This document shows, in pieces, positions 54,561 through 62,394 of a stretch of 64,000 nt of DNA (position 1 is the stretch's first letter; each line of letters begins with the position of its first letter). The position numbers and the translations under genes were made by a program. The notes beneath the pieces were generated by a model. The model was not told the DNA's origin. It made no database searches and worked only from the letters and a program-made list of their open reading frames with translations. Source of the DNA: a bacterium (lineage in GTDB: Bacteria; Planctomycetota; Planctomycetia; Planctomycetales; Planctomycetaceae); assembly GCA_016124895.1 (NCBI GenBank), contig WGMU01000064.1, forward strand, positions 1-64,000, in the 5' to 3' direction.

Positions 54561-55937
54561 CTACTCGTTCGGATACGCAGCCACTCGGATATTCCGGAAC
54601 GCGAGATTCGTCGTCGGATCGTGTCCCTGCAGACTGATCGGGCCGGCGGCGGTTTTGCTGCCGCGACGCGGGTTCTCGTCCGGTTCGCGAGTGTCCTGCC
54701 AGTCGGTGACCTGAAAACCGTTGACCCAGGCCGCGATGCGCGGGCCATGCGCGATCAGCGTCGTCGTGAACCACTCGTGATCATTCGGCACGACCCAGCG
54801 GGCCTGAGTTCGCCGGAAGATTGCTCCGGTCCCGGCGTTGTCTTTCGGCTGTCGGCGATCGCCGTTCAGGAAGACGTTTTCAATCTGCAGTTCGTAGCCG
54901 TTCGACGGAGCCTCTTCCGTTCCAGGCATCAAACGAAAGAAGACGCCGCTGTTGAGCCCATCCCCGTTGACCTGTGCTTCGAACTGCAGCGCAAAGTCCG
55001 CCCAGGCCGATTCCGTTTCCAGAAAGCCGGGACCGTTTTTCGCGACAATCGCTCCGTCCACGACGGTGAATTCGCTCTTCGATCCCGGCACGACGCGCCA
55101 ACCGCCGAGGTCCGCGCCGTTGAACTGCTCGACCGTGCCGAGAGGCTTGAGAAAGACATTCCGGAACCGAATCCGGCCCACGTTCTTCTGCAGCCCGATC
55201 AGGCCGCCACGACGGAAGCCGGATGTCTCATCCGTATGGTCGAGCACGACCTCGCCGTCGACCGACACTGTAAAGCGATTGCGGTCAACAAGGCCCCGCA
55301 TCGATTTCCAGACTTCCTCGCCCGCAACTTCCTTCGTCGGCTGGGCGCGCCCAACCAGGCTCGCCGTTTTGAACTCGGGGTGCGAGTCGCAGATGTTGAG
55401 TTCGTAGCAGTCCGCAGTGACGACTTTCGGTTCGGCCAGCGTCCGCAGAAAGACGCCGCTGTTGCCACCTTTGGCCATCCAGTAGTCAAACCGCAGTTCG
55501 TAATCGGCGAACGGAACAGTCGTCAGCAGCAGCCCGATGTCACCCTCGCTGGCTTCAATTTCACCGTCCGCGTTGACATGCCAGTTCGCGTTGCTGCCCG
55601 GAGTCCAGCCAGCCAGCGTCTGGCCATCGAAGAGCTGGATCCAGCCCTCACGGATTTCTTCCGGCGAGAGCAGCAGTTGTGGTTCGCCAGCGAGCGGCAG
55701 CGTCGGAAGTGCAGGCTTCTTCGGTTTCCCATCCGGCTTGTTACTGTCCTTCGAGGTTACCGTCGCATCTGCCGGGCTCTTCGTGGCTGCGCTCGCGTCG
55801 GCATCACTCTTCCTGGAAGCAACTGGCGATGCGGAGGGCGATGTCGCGGAGTCAGCACGTTCAGTTTCCTTGCTTCCACATCCGGAGACCGCAAACAGGC
55901 ACAGCAGCAACAGACTGACAGACAGCAGACGCATCAC
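54561..55937 (-). CDS. Lipoprotein with two DUF1080 domains
   Basis: A 458-residue exported lipoprotein: LLSVSLLLLCLFAVSGC is a lipobox signal with Cys at about 20. A Ser/Thr/Lys-rich linker of about 60 residues leads to two DUF1080 (3-keto-disaccharide hydrolase, LamG-like) domains, opening EGWIQLFDGQTLAGWTPG (about 95) and VEQFNGADLGGWRVVPG (about 265). Each ends with the family's WQDTREPDEN / FRNIRV or FRNVFL strand. DUF1080 proteins are abundant in planctomycetes and linked to glycan breakdown. Confidence 0.9.
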   Translation of the reverse strand: MMRLLSVSLLLLCLFAVSGCGSKETERADSATSPSASPVASRKSDADASAATKSPADATVTSKDSNKPDGKPKKPALPTLPLAGEPQLLLSPEEIREGWIQLFDGQTLAGWTPGSNANWHVNADGEIEASEGDIGLLLTTVPFADYELRFDYWMAKGGNSGVFLRTLAEPKVVTADCYELNICDSHPEFKTASLVGRAQPTKEVAGEEVWKSMRGLVDRNRFTVSVDGEVVLDHTDETSGFRRGGLIGLQKNVGRIRFRNVFLKPLGTVEQFNGADLGGWRVVPGSKSEFTVVDGAIVAKNGPGFLETESAWADFALQFEAQVNGDGLNSGVFFRLMPGTEEAPSNGYELQIENVFLNGDRRQPKDNAGTGAIFRRTQARWVVPNDHEWFTTTLIAHGPRIAAWVNGFQVTDWQDTREPDENPRRGSKTAAGPISLQGHDPTTNLAFRNIRVAAYPNE

Positions 55938-56179
55938 AGTGACTCCGGCAGGGACACAGATCGTTTCTCACAGAGCGGACAGGACTGTAGCGTCCCGCTG
56001 CGCTGCTTGACAAAGAATCCCGACCCCGTCACAACGCTCGCCGCGCGAGGCGGTCGCGACATCCGTTGACGGCCTGCTCTGCATCACGTTTGCATGTTCT
56101 CAGTCGGCCGGAATCCGCAGCGCGTCGAATCCGTCGGCTCTCTCTGTTTCCCTGATTGAATCAATGTGAGGAGTGACTG

Positions 56180-56410
56180 ATGAGTGGTCCGATTGTCCGC
56201 ACCGGGACGACGCCGGAATTCTGGAAAAACTACGACCGCGCGTTCGGCGAAGCGGCCAGCGGCAAAAAGAAGGCAGCGACGAAAAAAGCCGCCAGCGGGA
56301 AGCCCGCGGCCAAACAGGCTACATCGAAGAAGGCAACCGTAAAGAAAGCGGTGACAAAGAAGGCTGCTGTGAAGAAGAGCGGCAAGAAGAAGGCCGCGAA
56401 AAAGAAATAG
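56180..56410 (+). CDS. Small histone H1-like Lys/Ala-rich protein
   Basis: A 76-residue protein with an ordered start (MSGPIVRTGTTPEFWKNYDRAFG) and a 50-residue tail of Lys-Ala repeats (KKAATKKAAS, KKAVTKKAAVKK, KKKAAKKK). I recall similar short planctomycete proteins with the same opening. The tail should bind DNA or RNA. A GGAG lies nine bases before the ATG and a terminator follows. Function unknown; nucleoid or ribosome association is an inference from composition. Confidence 0.8.
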   Translation: MSGPIVRTGTTPEFWKNYDRAFGEAASGKKKAATKKAASGKPAAKQATSKKATVKKAVTKKAAVKKSGKKKAAKKK

Positions 56411-56451
56411 ACCGCAGCGTCCTTCAGTTGGTCGTCGACGCTCCAGCCACA

Positions 56452-56486
56452 AACGCTCCCGTTGAATTTCGGCGGGAGCGTTTTCC
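56452..56486 (+). terminator. Rho-independent terminator after the H1-like gene
   Basis: AACGCTCCCG (56452-56461) pairs perfectly with CGGGAGCGTT (56473-56482) and is followed by TT, CC, TTTT. It lies about 40 bases past the stop at 56410. Confidence 0.85.
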
Positions 56487-56629
56487 TTTTGACCTCACCA
56501 TTCAGGCAGCCTTTCTGCACAAAGCAACCTGCCGTGCTGCGCAAACTGTGCGTGACTGACGACGGCAACCTGAGACTGACGGCGGCAAACATTGCCTGTC
56601 CGGCTTGTCCAGTCAGAACCCCACAACGC

Positions 56630-56893
56630 TCAATCGACGGGAGTGATGTCTGCCTCGACGCGTACGCTGTGAGCGACAGCTTCGAGTTCTTCCTGCTCGA
56701 ACTGCTGCTGAGCCGCCTGGTAAATGTTGTCCCAGTCGAGCCCGGCGTGATGCGCGACGTGCATGGCATCGCTGAGAATCTGCTGCAGAGCGACTGACAC
56801 TTCATCACCACCCAGCCCTTCGGCAATCCATGTGTAGTGCCGCGAGCGGATGATCTCTTCGATGCGATGCTGCCATCGGGGATGAGCGACCAT
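56630..56893 (-). CDS. Small conserved hypothetical protein
   Basis: An 87-residue helical protein (MVAHPRWQHRIEEIIRSRHYTWIAEGLGG, then LSDAMHVAHHAGLDWDNIYQAAQQQFEQEE). AGGAGGTCTGTC runs into ATG 56893, a near-ideal ribosome site that fixes the start over a longer frame to 57097. It has no membrane segment or known motif. It is convergent with the H1-like gene. Confidence 0.75.
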   Translation of the reverse strand: MVAHPRWQHRIEEIIRSRHYTWIAEGLGGDEVSVALQQILSDAMHVAHHAGLDWDNIYQAAQQQFEQEELEAVAHSVRVEADITPVD

Positions 56894-57105
56894 GACAGAC
56901 CTCCTGCTTCTGAACGAGCCAACGCAAACCGAACAAATCACACACAGGCATCCGCATTTCTGAATCGTACGCGCCGGCCGATTCACGTCGATGGGAAATC
57001 TCCCGAGCAACATCTGGTCACTGACGATACTGCAGCCAGCAAAATGAGCGAGACGCTGCCACGCTGCGTGAAGAACACTCTCGAACAGCGATGGCACGAT
57101 TCGTT

Positions 57106-58377
57106 CTATTTTCCGGAACCGTGGTTCGACGAAACGTTCGACAGGAAATGTCGAGTCACCATCCGCCCATAACGAGCCTCATTGATCATGACCGCGCCGA
57201 TGTGAGGACAGTGGCGTTCAATGTCCAAACTGCTGTTCCTGCACGCAGCGTCGAGTTCATACGCCTGCGCAACCGGCACAATATGGTCATCGTCGCCGTG
57301 AATGATCAGGGTTGGCACATCGACATTCTGCAATACTCTGGCGGGAACGAGCGAGTTGATGTCGGCGCCGATTTCGTTCCATCCGAAGCCGCGAGCGACC
57401 TCCGTCAGCGCGGGACGGACGAATTCCGGAGCGAAGCGAAACTGATAGCGGACCATCGATGGCAGACTGGCAAAGGCTGAATCAAGGACGACAGCTTTGA
57501 CTTGCGGCATCTCTGGAAGCGCCATCGCCAGTGACGCTCCACCCATTGAGACTCCAAGTGCGAAGACCCGCTCAGGATCGACATCAGGCCGCGCGAGACA
57601 CGCGTCGTACGCTCCCAGGACGTCGAGTCGCTCGTTCAGACCATACGTGATCGTGTGACCGTCGCTGTGACCGTGTCCGCGGAAGTCAAACGTCAACACT
57701 TGAAAACCGGATTCAACCAGCACCAGATGGATGTCTTCGATGTCTGCGTGATTCGCTCCGACACCGTGGCAGACAATGACCGTTCCACGCGGCGACTTTG
57801 GTTTGAGAAACACGCCGCGTAACGTGGTCGTGCCGTCACGGCTAAGAAACTCAATCGGCTCAATCTGTCCGGCCGGAATGCCAGTCATCGGCGTCGGCAG
57901 CAGCTTCGGCCGATGGACTGCAAAGACCACCAGAATGTACGGAATGAGAACAGCATAGAACGCGATTCGCGATCCAATCATCAGTGGCAGATGCCAGTGT
58001 TTGCTGACGCGCTGCCGCATGCGGTCGAGCAGAGATTCCTGAAACTGAAACACGTACAGCAGACTCAGCTCAAACGACACACCGAAGAAGTAGCTGATCA
58101 CCAGCAGCTCGCGCCACGACCAGATTGAACCGGTCACTCGCACCAGAAAGCCGTAGTAGGCCAGTGGAAAAAGGGCGAGTACCACGATCGCGCTGACTCG
58201 TCCGACACGTGACTTCGAGTTCAGTCGCGGTGGCGGAAGCACGTTCAAACCGCGAGTTCCGATCAGGACGATCAGAGGCCAGGCGAGCCAGAAGGCTTCC
58301 GACGTTGAGCCGACCAGTTCGCGCAGTCCGAGAACAACACCGATGCCAATGGCCAGAAACGCCATGAGTCGAGGCAT
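57106..58377 (-). CDS. Membrane-anchored alpha/beta-hydrolase
   Basis: A 423-residue protein with about four N-terminal membrane helices (to about residue 165) and a C-terminal serine hydrolase: GTVIVCHGVGANHAD (oxyanion region), FDFRGHGHSDG, ALGVSMGGASLAMA (nucleophile Ser in GVSMGG), TLIIHGDDDHIVP (acid), with His in CPHIGAVM. It starts 52 bases after the end of the reverse transcriptase gene on the same strand, so the two may share a transcript. It may be a normal host esterase or an accessory protein of the retron-like locus; the sequence does not decide. Confidence 0.85.
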   Translation of the reverse strand: MPRLMAFLAIGIGVVLGLRELVGSTSEAFWLAWPLIVLIGTRGLNVLPPPRLNSKSRVGRVSAIVVLALFPLAYYGFLVRVTGSIWSWRELLVISYFFGVSFELSLLYVFQFQESLLDRMRQRVSKHWHLPLMIGSRIAFYAVLIPYILVVFAVHRPKLLPTPMTGIPAGQIEPIEFLSRDGTTTLRGVFLKPKSPRGTVIVCHGVGANHADIEDIHLVLVESGFQVLTFDFRGHGHSDGHTITYGLNERLDVLGAYDACLARPDVDPERVFALGVSMGGASLAMALPEMPQVKAVVLDSAFASLPSMVRYQFRFAPEFVRPALTEVARGFGWNEIGADINSLVPARVLQNVDVPTLIIHGDDDHIVPVAQAYELDAACRNSSLDIERHCPHIGAVMINEARYGRMVTRHFLSNVSSNHGSGK

Positions 58378-58429
58378 CGCATTCCCCTGTGTTGCGGAAA
58401 CGTTCCGGCGCGACGCACCCGCCGACTGG

Positions 58430-59404
58430 TTACGGACGTCGCTGTTCGACCATCTGCAGCAATGCCTTCCAGCCGGCGAGTTGTTCGCGCGTCATGGTCG
58501 CAGAGCGGCCGGTGTTAAGACGATGCTCGACTGCGCGCAGCTTGCGCCGGATGTGGCGCGGCACATTGACGCAGTCGTTAACGACCAGGCCGGTGACTCG
58601 CTGCTGCTGGTGCTGCCGCAGAATCCGAATCTTGGAACGGTTCAGCGCATAGCCGTCGCAACGCAGACGTCGGGCAATGAACTGAACAACGACACGAATC
58701 CTCCGTGGATAATCCTTCGGGAAACTGATCGTCAGATCGTCGGCGTAGCGTGTGTAGACGCCGCGCCGCCTGTCGCAGACAAACCGCTCGATGGCTCGAT
58801 CGAGACCGAAATTGACGAGGCTGCTGAGCCGCGGACTGGTCGGTGCGCCCTGTGGCAGGCCGTCCTCATGAGTTGTCACTCTCGTGAGCAACGCCGCGCA
58901 TTCAGCATCCCAGCCGACGCGACGGAAGTAAGCGTCGATCCGATCGGCACGAGTACTCGGGAAAAAGTCGGTCACATCGAGTTTGATGACGACCGCCTGC
59001 CCAACGTGCGGCGCGGCATTCTCAACGATCGACAGCCCACGCTCGAATCCAGTCACGGCGTCGTGGGTTCGCAGCCTCCCGAGCAGTCGCCGCAGGATCG
59101 TCCGCTGCAGACGTTTGAGTTCAGAATTCGGGATCAGCAACCGCCTCGAACCGCCGCTGCGTTTTGAAATGAAAGCTTCGCGGTAACCGACGTCGACGCT
59201 TCGCAGTTCGTCTTCAGAAACGTCAAGCCGTCTCGCCAGTTCGTCGATGCCGAGTCCCTGCCCGCGACGGGCTCGCAGCCAGTGACGGAGATTGCTGTTA
59301 GTTACTCGCCGGTACCGGATGTGCAGACAGACGCCGACACCAAACAGGCAGGCGACAACGAGAGCGAAGGAGACAAGTTGAGACAGAAGATTGAATGCAA
59401 GCAT
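58430..59404 (-). CDS. Retron-type reverse transcriptase with N-terminal membrane helix
   Basis: A 324-residue RNA-directed DNA polymerase. Residues 5-28 (LLSQLVSFALVVACLFGVGV...) form a membrane helix that ordinary retron RTs lack. Then LGIDELARRLDVSEDEL and FISKRSGGSRRLLIP open the RT fold. Hallmarks: NAxxH at 129-133 (NAAPH), KLDVTDFFPS (141-150, catalytic Asp), LPQGAPTSP (183-191), catalytic YADD (220-223) and VTG at 270-272 (RVTGLVVND), the last two regions with NAxxH being the retron-specific X and Y motifs. ATG 59404 gives family length; upstream frame holds the RNA gene. See the ncRNA at 59452-59574. Confidence 0.92.
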   Translation of the reverse strand: MLAFNLLSQLVSFALVVACLFGVGVCLHIRYRRVTNSNLRHWLRARRGQGLGIDELARRLDVSEDELRSVDVGYREAFISKRSGGSRRLLIPNSELKRLQRTILRRLLGRLRTHDAVTGFERGLSIVENAAPHVGQAVVIKLDVTDFFPSTRADRIDAYFRRVGWDAECAALLTRVTTHEDGLPQGAPTSPRLSSLVNFGLDRAIERFVCDRRRGVYTRYADDLTISFPKDYPRRIRVVVQFIARRLRCDGYALNRSKIRILRQHQQQRVTGLVVNDCVNVPRHIRRKLRAVEHRLNTGRSATMTREQLAGWKALLQMVEQRRP

Positions 59405-59420
59405 CACGCCGCCTGATGGG

Positions 59421-59449
59421 AAAACGGGCACCGGAAGACCGGTGCCCGT
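59421..59449 (-). terminator. Terminator-like hairpin between the RNA gene and the RT gene
   Basis: On the minus strand, ACGGGCACCGG-TCTT-CCGGTGCCCGT is a perfect 11-bp stem (59449-59424), followed by TTT (the last stem base is T, giving TTTT). It starts three bases after the a2 arm and ends 17 bases before the RT start codon. It may end most transcripts after the RNA, making RT synthesis depend on read-through, or protect the RNA 3' end. Confidence 0.8.
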
Positions 59450-59451
59450 CA

Positions 59452-59574
59452 CATCCTGCTTCGTGTCGGGAATTTCGGCACGAAATTGTCTGACACGAAC
59501 GCGCGAGTCTGAAGCCGTCACAAAACGGCCGGACCGACGAAACATCGGTCTGTGCCTGAGGCACCGCCAGGATG
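59452..59574 (-). ncRNA. Candidate retron msr-msd RNA
   Basis: Read on the minus strand, 5' to 3': arm a1 CATCCTG (59574-59568); hairpins GTGCC-TCA-GGCAC (59564-59552), GACCGA-7-TCGGTC (59550-59532) and GCCGT-6-ACGGC (about 59529-59514), fitting msr; then a long hairpin TTCGTGTC/GACACGAA (59499-59492 with 59467-59460) continued by AATTTCG-triloop-CGAAATT (59487-59471), fitting msd; then arm a2 CAGGATG (59458-59452), fully complementary to a1 and extendable by one G-U pair. This order is that of known retrons and it ends about 50 bases before the RT start. The branching guanosine cannot be assigned by eye. Confidence 0.75.
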
Positions 59575-59630
59575 CCGCTGCAGTCTATCCCGTGCGTTTT
59601 GCGAATCCGAGTCAGCTTCAACTGCCGCGC

Positions 59631-59669
59631 AGAAAACCGCCCCGGCCACGCTGTGCGGCCGAGGCGGTT
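59631..59669 (-). terminator. Terminator of the hibernation-factor gene
   Basis: AACCGCC (59635-59641) pairs with GGCGGTT (59663-59669), extended after one mismatch by five more pairs (59643-59647 with 59657-59661). On the minus strand it is followed by TTTTC (to 59632). It lies 50 bases past the stop of the gene at 59719-60039 and so separates it from the retron-like unit. Confidence 0.75.
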
Positions 59670-59718
59670 CAGTGAGAAGAAGTCTTCGATCGTCGGAAAC
59701 CTGAATGTGGCTTCTATC

Positions 59719-60039
59719 TTACCGCGGCTTGATCGGTCGTCGATCCACTCGGCGTTCGACGCGGCGCCCGATGCTGCGGGTCAACTGCCGCACAGCGCCG
59801 GAGACGGCTTCATGCACGCTTTGTCTACGGGCATCGACAACGACGGTCCCCAGCGGGCCAAGACTCGCAGCGATATGACAGCGAGTCTCCACGGGGCCGT
59901 GACCGCTTTCAGTCAGACTGATCACGAGGCGGTGAATGCGACTCGAAAAGTGTTCTAGCTGCTGCTCGATCCGATCCATAATGAATCGTTCACGACGCTG
60001 ATTGCTGTTCAACACGTTGTCATGCACAAGAACCTGCAT
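59719..60039 (-). CDS. Ribosome hibernation promoting factor-like protein (HPF/RaiA)
   Basis: A 106-residue protein of the HPF/RaiA (S30AE) type: MQVLVHDNVLNSNQRRERFIMDRIEQQLEHFSSRIHRLVISL is the beta-alpha-beta opening, with VETRCHIAASLGPLGTVVVDARRQSVHEAVSGAVRQLTRSI as the second half. Short form without the C-terminal dimerisation domain. It would bind the ribosome A/P sites in stress. AGGAAGAGG before the ATG supports the start. Upstream on the same strand are the CBS and coiled-coil genes. Confidence 0.82.
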   Translation of the reverse strand: MQVLVHDNVLNSNQRRERFIMDRIEQQLEHFSSRIHRLVISLTESGHGPVETRCHIAASLGPLGTVVVDARRQSVHEAVSGAVRQLTRSIGRRVERRVDRRPIKPR

Positions 60040-60249
60040 AGCCTCTTCCTTTACTCACTGAGAGGAACGACAACGACGGACCCAACGAACGCGTCAGTCC
60101 GTCCTCACTGCAATCGCCAGACGTACGGCCAATGGACGCTGTCCGGAATTCCGCAAGGATCTCCTGTTGAGAAAACAGACGGGGAAGACGCGGATCTCGC
60201 CGCGGCTGAGACAGTTTACGAGACAGCTCCGGACAGGATCGCGTTCTCA

Positions 60250-61197
60250 TCAGCCCAGGACGGAAGCAAAGACGCTTTCCGTTGCGCTGAGATAGAGCGG
60301 CTGACGAATTGGCTCGACTTCCGGAAACATGTGCCGAACTGCACTCAGGACATCCCGGCGACTGACCTGCCCAACGAGCCGCCCGTCCGTCACAACGGGA
60401 AAACGGCGGCCGGACGATCGATGAAACTTCTGAGTCATCGTCAGCAGGTCGGTGTCTTCGGTAATCGTAGCGGCCGCAGCGTTCATGAAGTTCTGAACCT
60501 GCCACTGCTCGCGGCGTACCAGCGGTGCGACTTCGGGCATTCGCAGAGAGCCGGGGCTGATTTCATAACAACCAACGAGGTGATCCAGCTCAGAACGCAG
60601 CACATCGCGGCGACTGATCTGACCAACCAGTCTGCCATCGTTAACAACCGGCAGACGACGATAATGCGTCTCGCTGAATTGACGCCGGATTTCCTCCAGC
60701 GTCGTTGTTTCATTGATGATCCGTTTCTGGTCATGGTCCATCCAGGCGGAAACGGGCGCATCGGAAATCTGATGCCAGGCGAGATCGATGACGACACGCA
60801 TGGCAGCATGTTCGGAAAAGATGCCAAGAAATTCACCGCGGCAGTTGATGACAGGCAGGCCGGAAACCTGTTTTTCCAGCAGTAGCTGGATCGCCGCGAA
60901 CGCGTCGGCATCCGGGGACACAGTAAACAGAGAACGCGTCATAATGTCGCCGGCGCAGATGTGCTCGAAGGTTTCGTCACAACGCCGCTCTCGCTCTTCG
61001 CTGAAAACGCTGAGGGCAATAATGCAGGACTTTTCCGAAAAGGTGCCGAGGAATCTGCGTTCGCAATCAATGACGGGAGCACCGGAAATGCTGTTTTCCA
61101 GCAGTCGGTCGATGCCGTCCAGAACGTCATCTTCCGGAGCCAGCGTCGTCAGCCGTGTGACCATGATATCGCGTGCGCAGATTTCAAATGCCTGCAT
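60250..61197 (-). CDS. Four-CBS-domain protein
   Basis: A 315-residue cytoplasmic protein made of two CBS pairs. Repeats open at about residues 10 (ARDIMVTRLTTLAPEDDVLDGIDRLLEN), 85 (AGDIMTRSLFTVSPDADAFAAIQLLLEK), 155 (VSAWMDHDQKRIINETTTLEEIRRQF) and 235 (VQNFMNAAAATITEDTDLLTMTQKF). Repeat ends carry RLPVVNDGRLVGQISRRDVL and RFPVVTDGRLVGQVSRRDVL, the adenine-nucleotide-binding pattern. It may sense AMP/ATP or another nucleotide. GAGGTTCCCC precedes ATG 61197. The 210 bp after it hold no gene. Confidence 0.9.
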   Translation of the reverse strand: MQAFEICARDIMVTRLTTLAPEDDVLDGIDRLLENSISGAPVIDCERRFLGTFSEKSCIIALSVFSEERERRCDETFEHICAGDIMTRSLFTVSPDADAFAAIQLLLEKQVSGLPVINCRGEFLGIFSEHAAMRVVIDLAWHQISDAPVSAWMDHDQKRIINETTTLEEIRRQFSETHYRRLPVVNDGRLVGQISRRDVLRSELDHLVGCYEISPGSLRMPEVAPLVRREQWQVQNFMNAAAATITEDTDLLTMTQKFHRSSGRRFPVVTDGRLVGQVSRRDVLSAVRHMFPEVEPIRQPLYLSATESVFASVLG

Positions 61198-61312
61198 GGG
61201 GAACCTCGATTCAAAGAGATGACGATCAGGCAGGTGCAGCGACCGAACGGTCTGGAGAGAAGATAAACACCTGACTGACGGCGGCGGTTGACATTGAGCG
61301 GGAAACTCGAAG

Positions 61313-61753
61313 TCAGCCTTCGCCGCCGATTTCCGTGTACCAGACGGCCTGCAGCAACTCACGCTCACGTCGTGCGTTGTCGACCATCCACTGTACCCAC
61401 TCCGCAAGATCAGCCTGCAGGTTCTGAACGAGTCGCGTCACGCTCTGTCGCAGTTCGAGTCGCGCCCGTAACTCCTTGAGCCGGCGGCACAGCCGCGAAT
61501 GCTCACATTGAATGATCTCGACCTGCGGTGACAGTTCCGGGCAGGGTTCGAGAACGTCTTCAAAGTAGTCGGGCGAATTTTCCAGTTCGTTCAATTCCGC
61601 CATGGATTCGATCAGCGCGTCAAGAACCGGACGCAGCCAGCGAACTGCATCCAGATCAAGATGGTCGTGCAGCATCTCGCGGATGTCGCCGACAAGCAGC
61701 CACGTCATTGTGCTGCAGCTTTGAGTGCCTGAGTTAATCTGAAGTGTGGACAT
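61313..61753 (-). CDS. Hypothetical coiled-coil protein in the stress cluster
   Basis: A 146-residue acidic, helical protein; TWLLVGDIREMLHDHLDLDAVRWLRPVLDALIE and a heptad-rich middle (IIQCEHSRLCRRLKELRARLELRQS) point to a helical bundle. No known catalytic motif. GGGAG precedes ATG 61753 by about ten bases; the longer frame to 61996 is not supported. It lies 115 bases upstream of the CBS gene on the same strand as the hibernation factor, so the three may be co-regulated. Confidence 0.7.
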   Translation of the reverse strand: MSTLQINSGTQSCSTMTWLLVGDIREMLHDHLDLDAVRWLRPVLDALIESMAELNELENSPDYFEDVLEPCPELSPQVEIIQCEHSRLCRRLKELRARLELRQSVTRLVQNLQADLAEWVQWMVDNARRERELLQAVWYTEIGGEG

Positions 61754-62394
61754 GAGGACGTCTCCCTGACAGGTTGGAACGCTGTCCGAAGCGAGGACGC
61801 AAGACGGGAAGTTCTGAACGGAGTACGCAACAGGCCGCCACTGAAATCTGCCCGGAACCAACGAGCGACGTGTCAGAATGTGAAACATTGACACCTGGAT
61901 CCAGTGCCCGGAATCGGGAACCGGCGAGTGAACCGCGGCAGCAGTGCCGCACAGGTCGTGGTCCCGGGCAGCGACTCGGGACAGAAGAAACAGCATCCTG
62001 TGGCTGCCTGGTGCAGCGAGGATGCTTCAGTAACCGACCGGCGTGATACGAGTTTGACACCCGGCCATCAACGACTCTGTCCCGGTTTCTGACGACCAAT
62101 GCTCGCACGATTGCGGCTCCTGTCGCGTACCCGTTCAGAACAGCCATGAAGATCTCAGCCTGCAGACTGCGATTCCCCGGCGACGAGCTTTCCCATCGCC
62201 ATCGTTCTCCATGGCTAGCTTAGCTCAGATCGAGGAAGCCCTCGGTACAGGCTGAAGCAGCGGGGAGAATTCTACCTGCGAAATCCAGAATCGCGCCGCC
62301 AATATCAGGGATTGCCCTAACGGTCCGTGATTGATTGAAAATACGGAAAAAAGTGCTTGACGGAGAATTCGTCAACTCGGCTTGTGCCCGACAT
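61754..62394. other. 641-bp region without a supported gene
   Basis: Between the coiled-coil gene start and the end of the DUF885 gene, both minus strand. Frames on both strands (for example 61734-62147 minus, 61774-62046 plus) lack family resemblance. The stretch 62325-62360 is A/T-richer than its surroundings with a TTGACGG, a possible promoter element, but its partner is unclear. Confidence 0.45.

Noticed and set aside
54144-56069. 641-codon plus-strand frame opposite the regulator and DUF1080 genes
   Set aside because: It spans two convincing minus-strand genes and the space between them and has no family features.
58430-59404. RT as group II intron or diversity-generating retroelement
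   Set aside because: No maturase or HNH domain, no intron RNA domains and no variable-repeat/template-repeat pair are visible; the NAxxH and VTG motifs and the upstream RNA fit a retron better.
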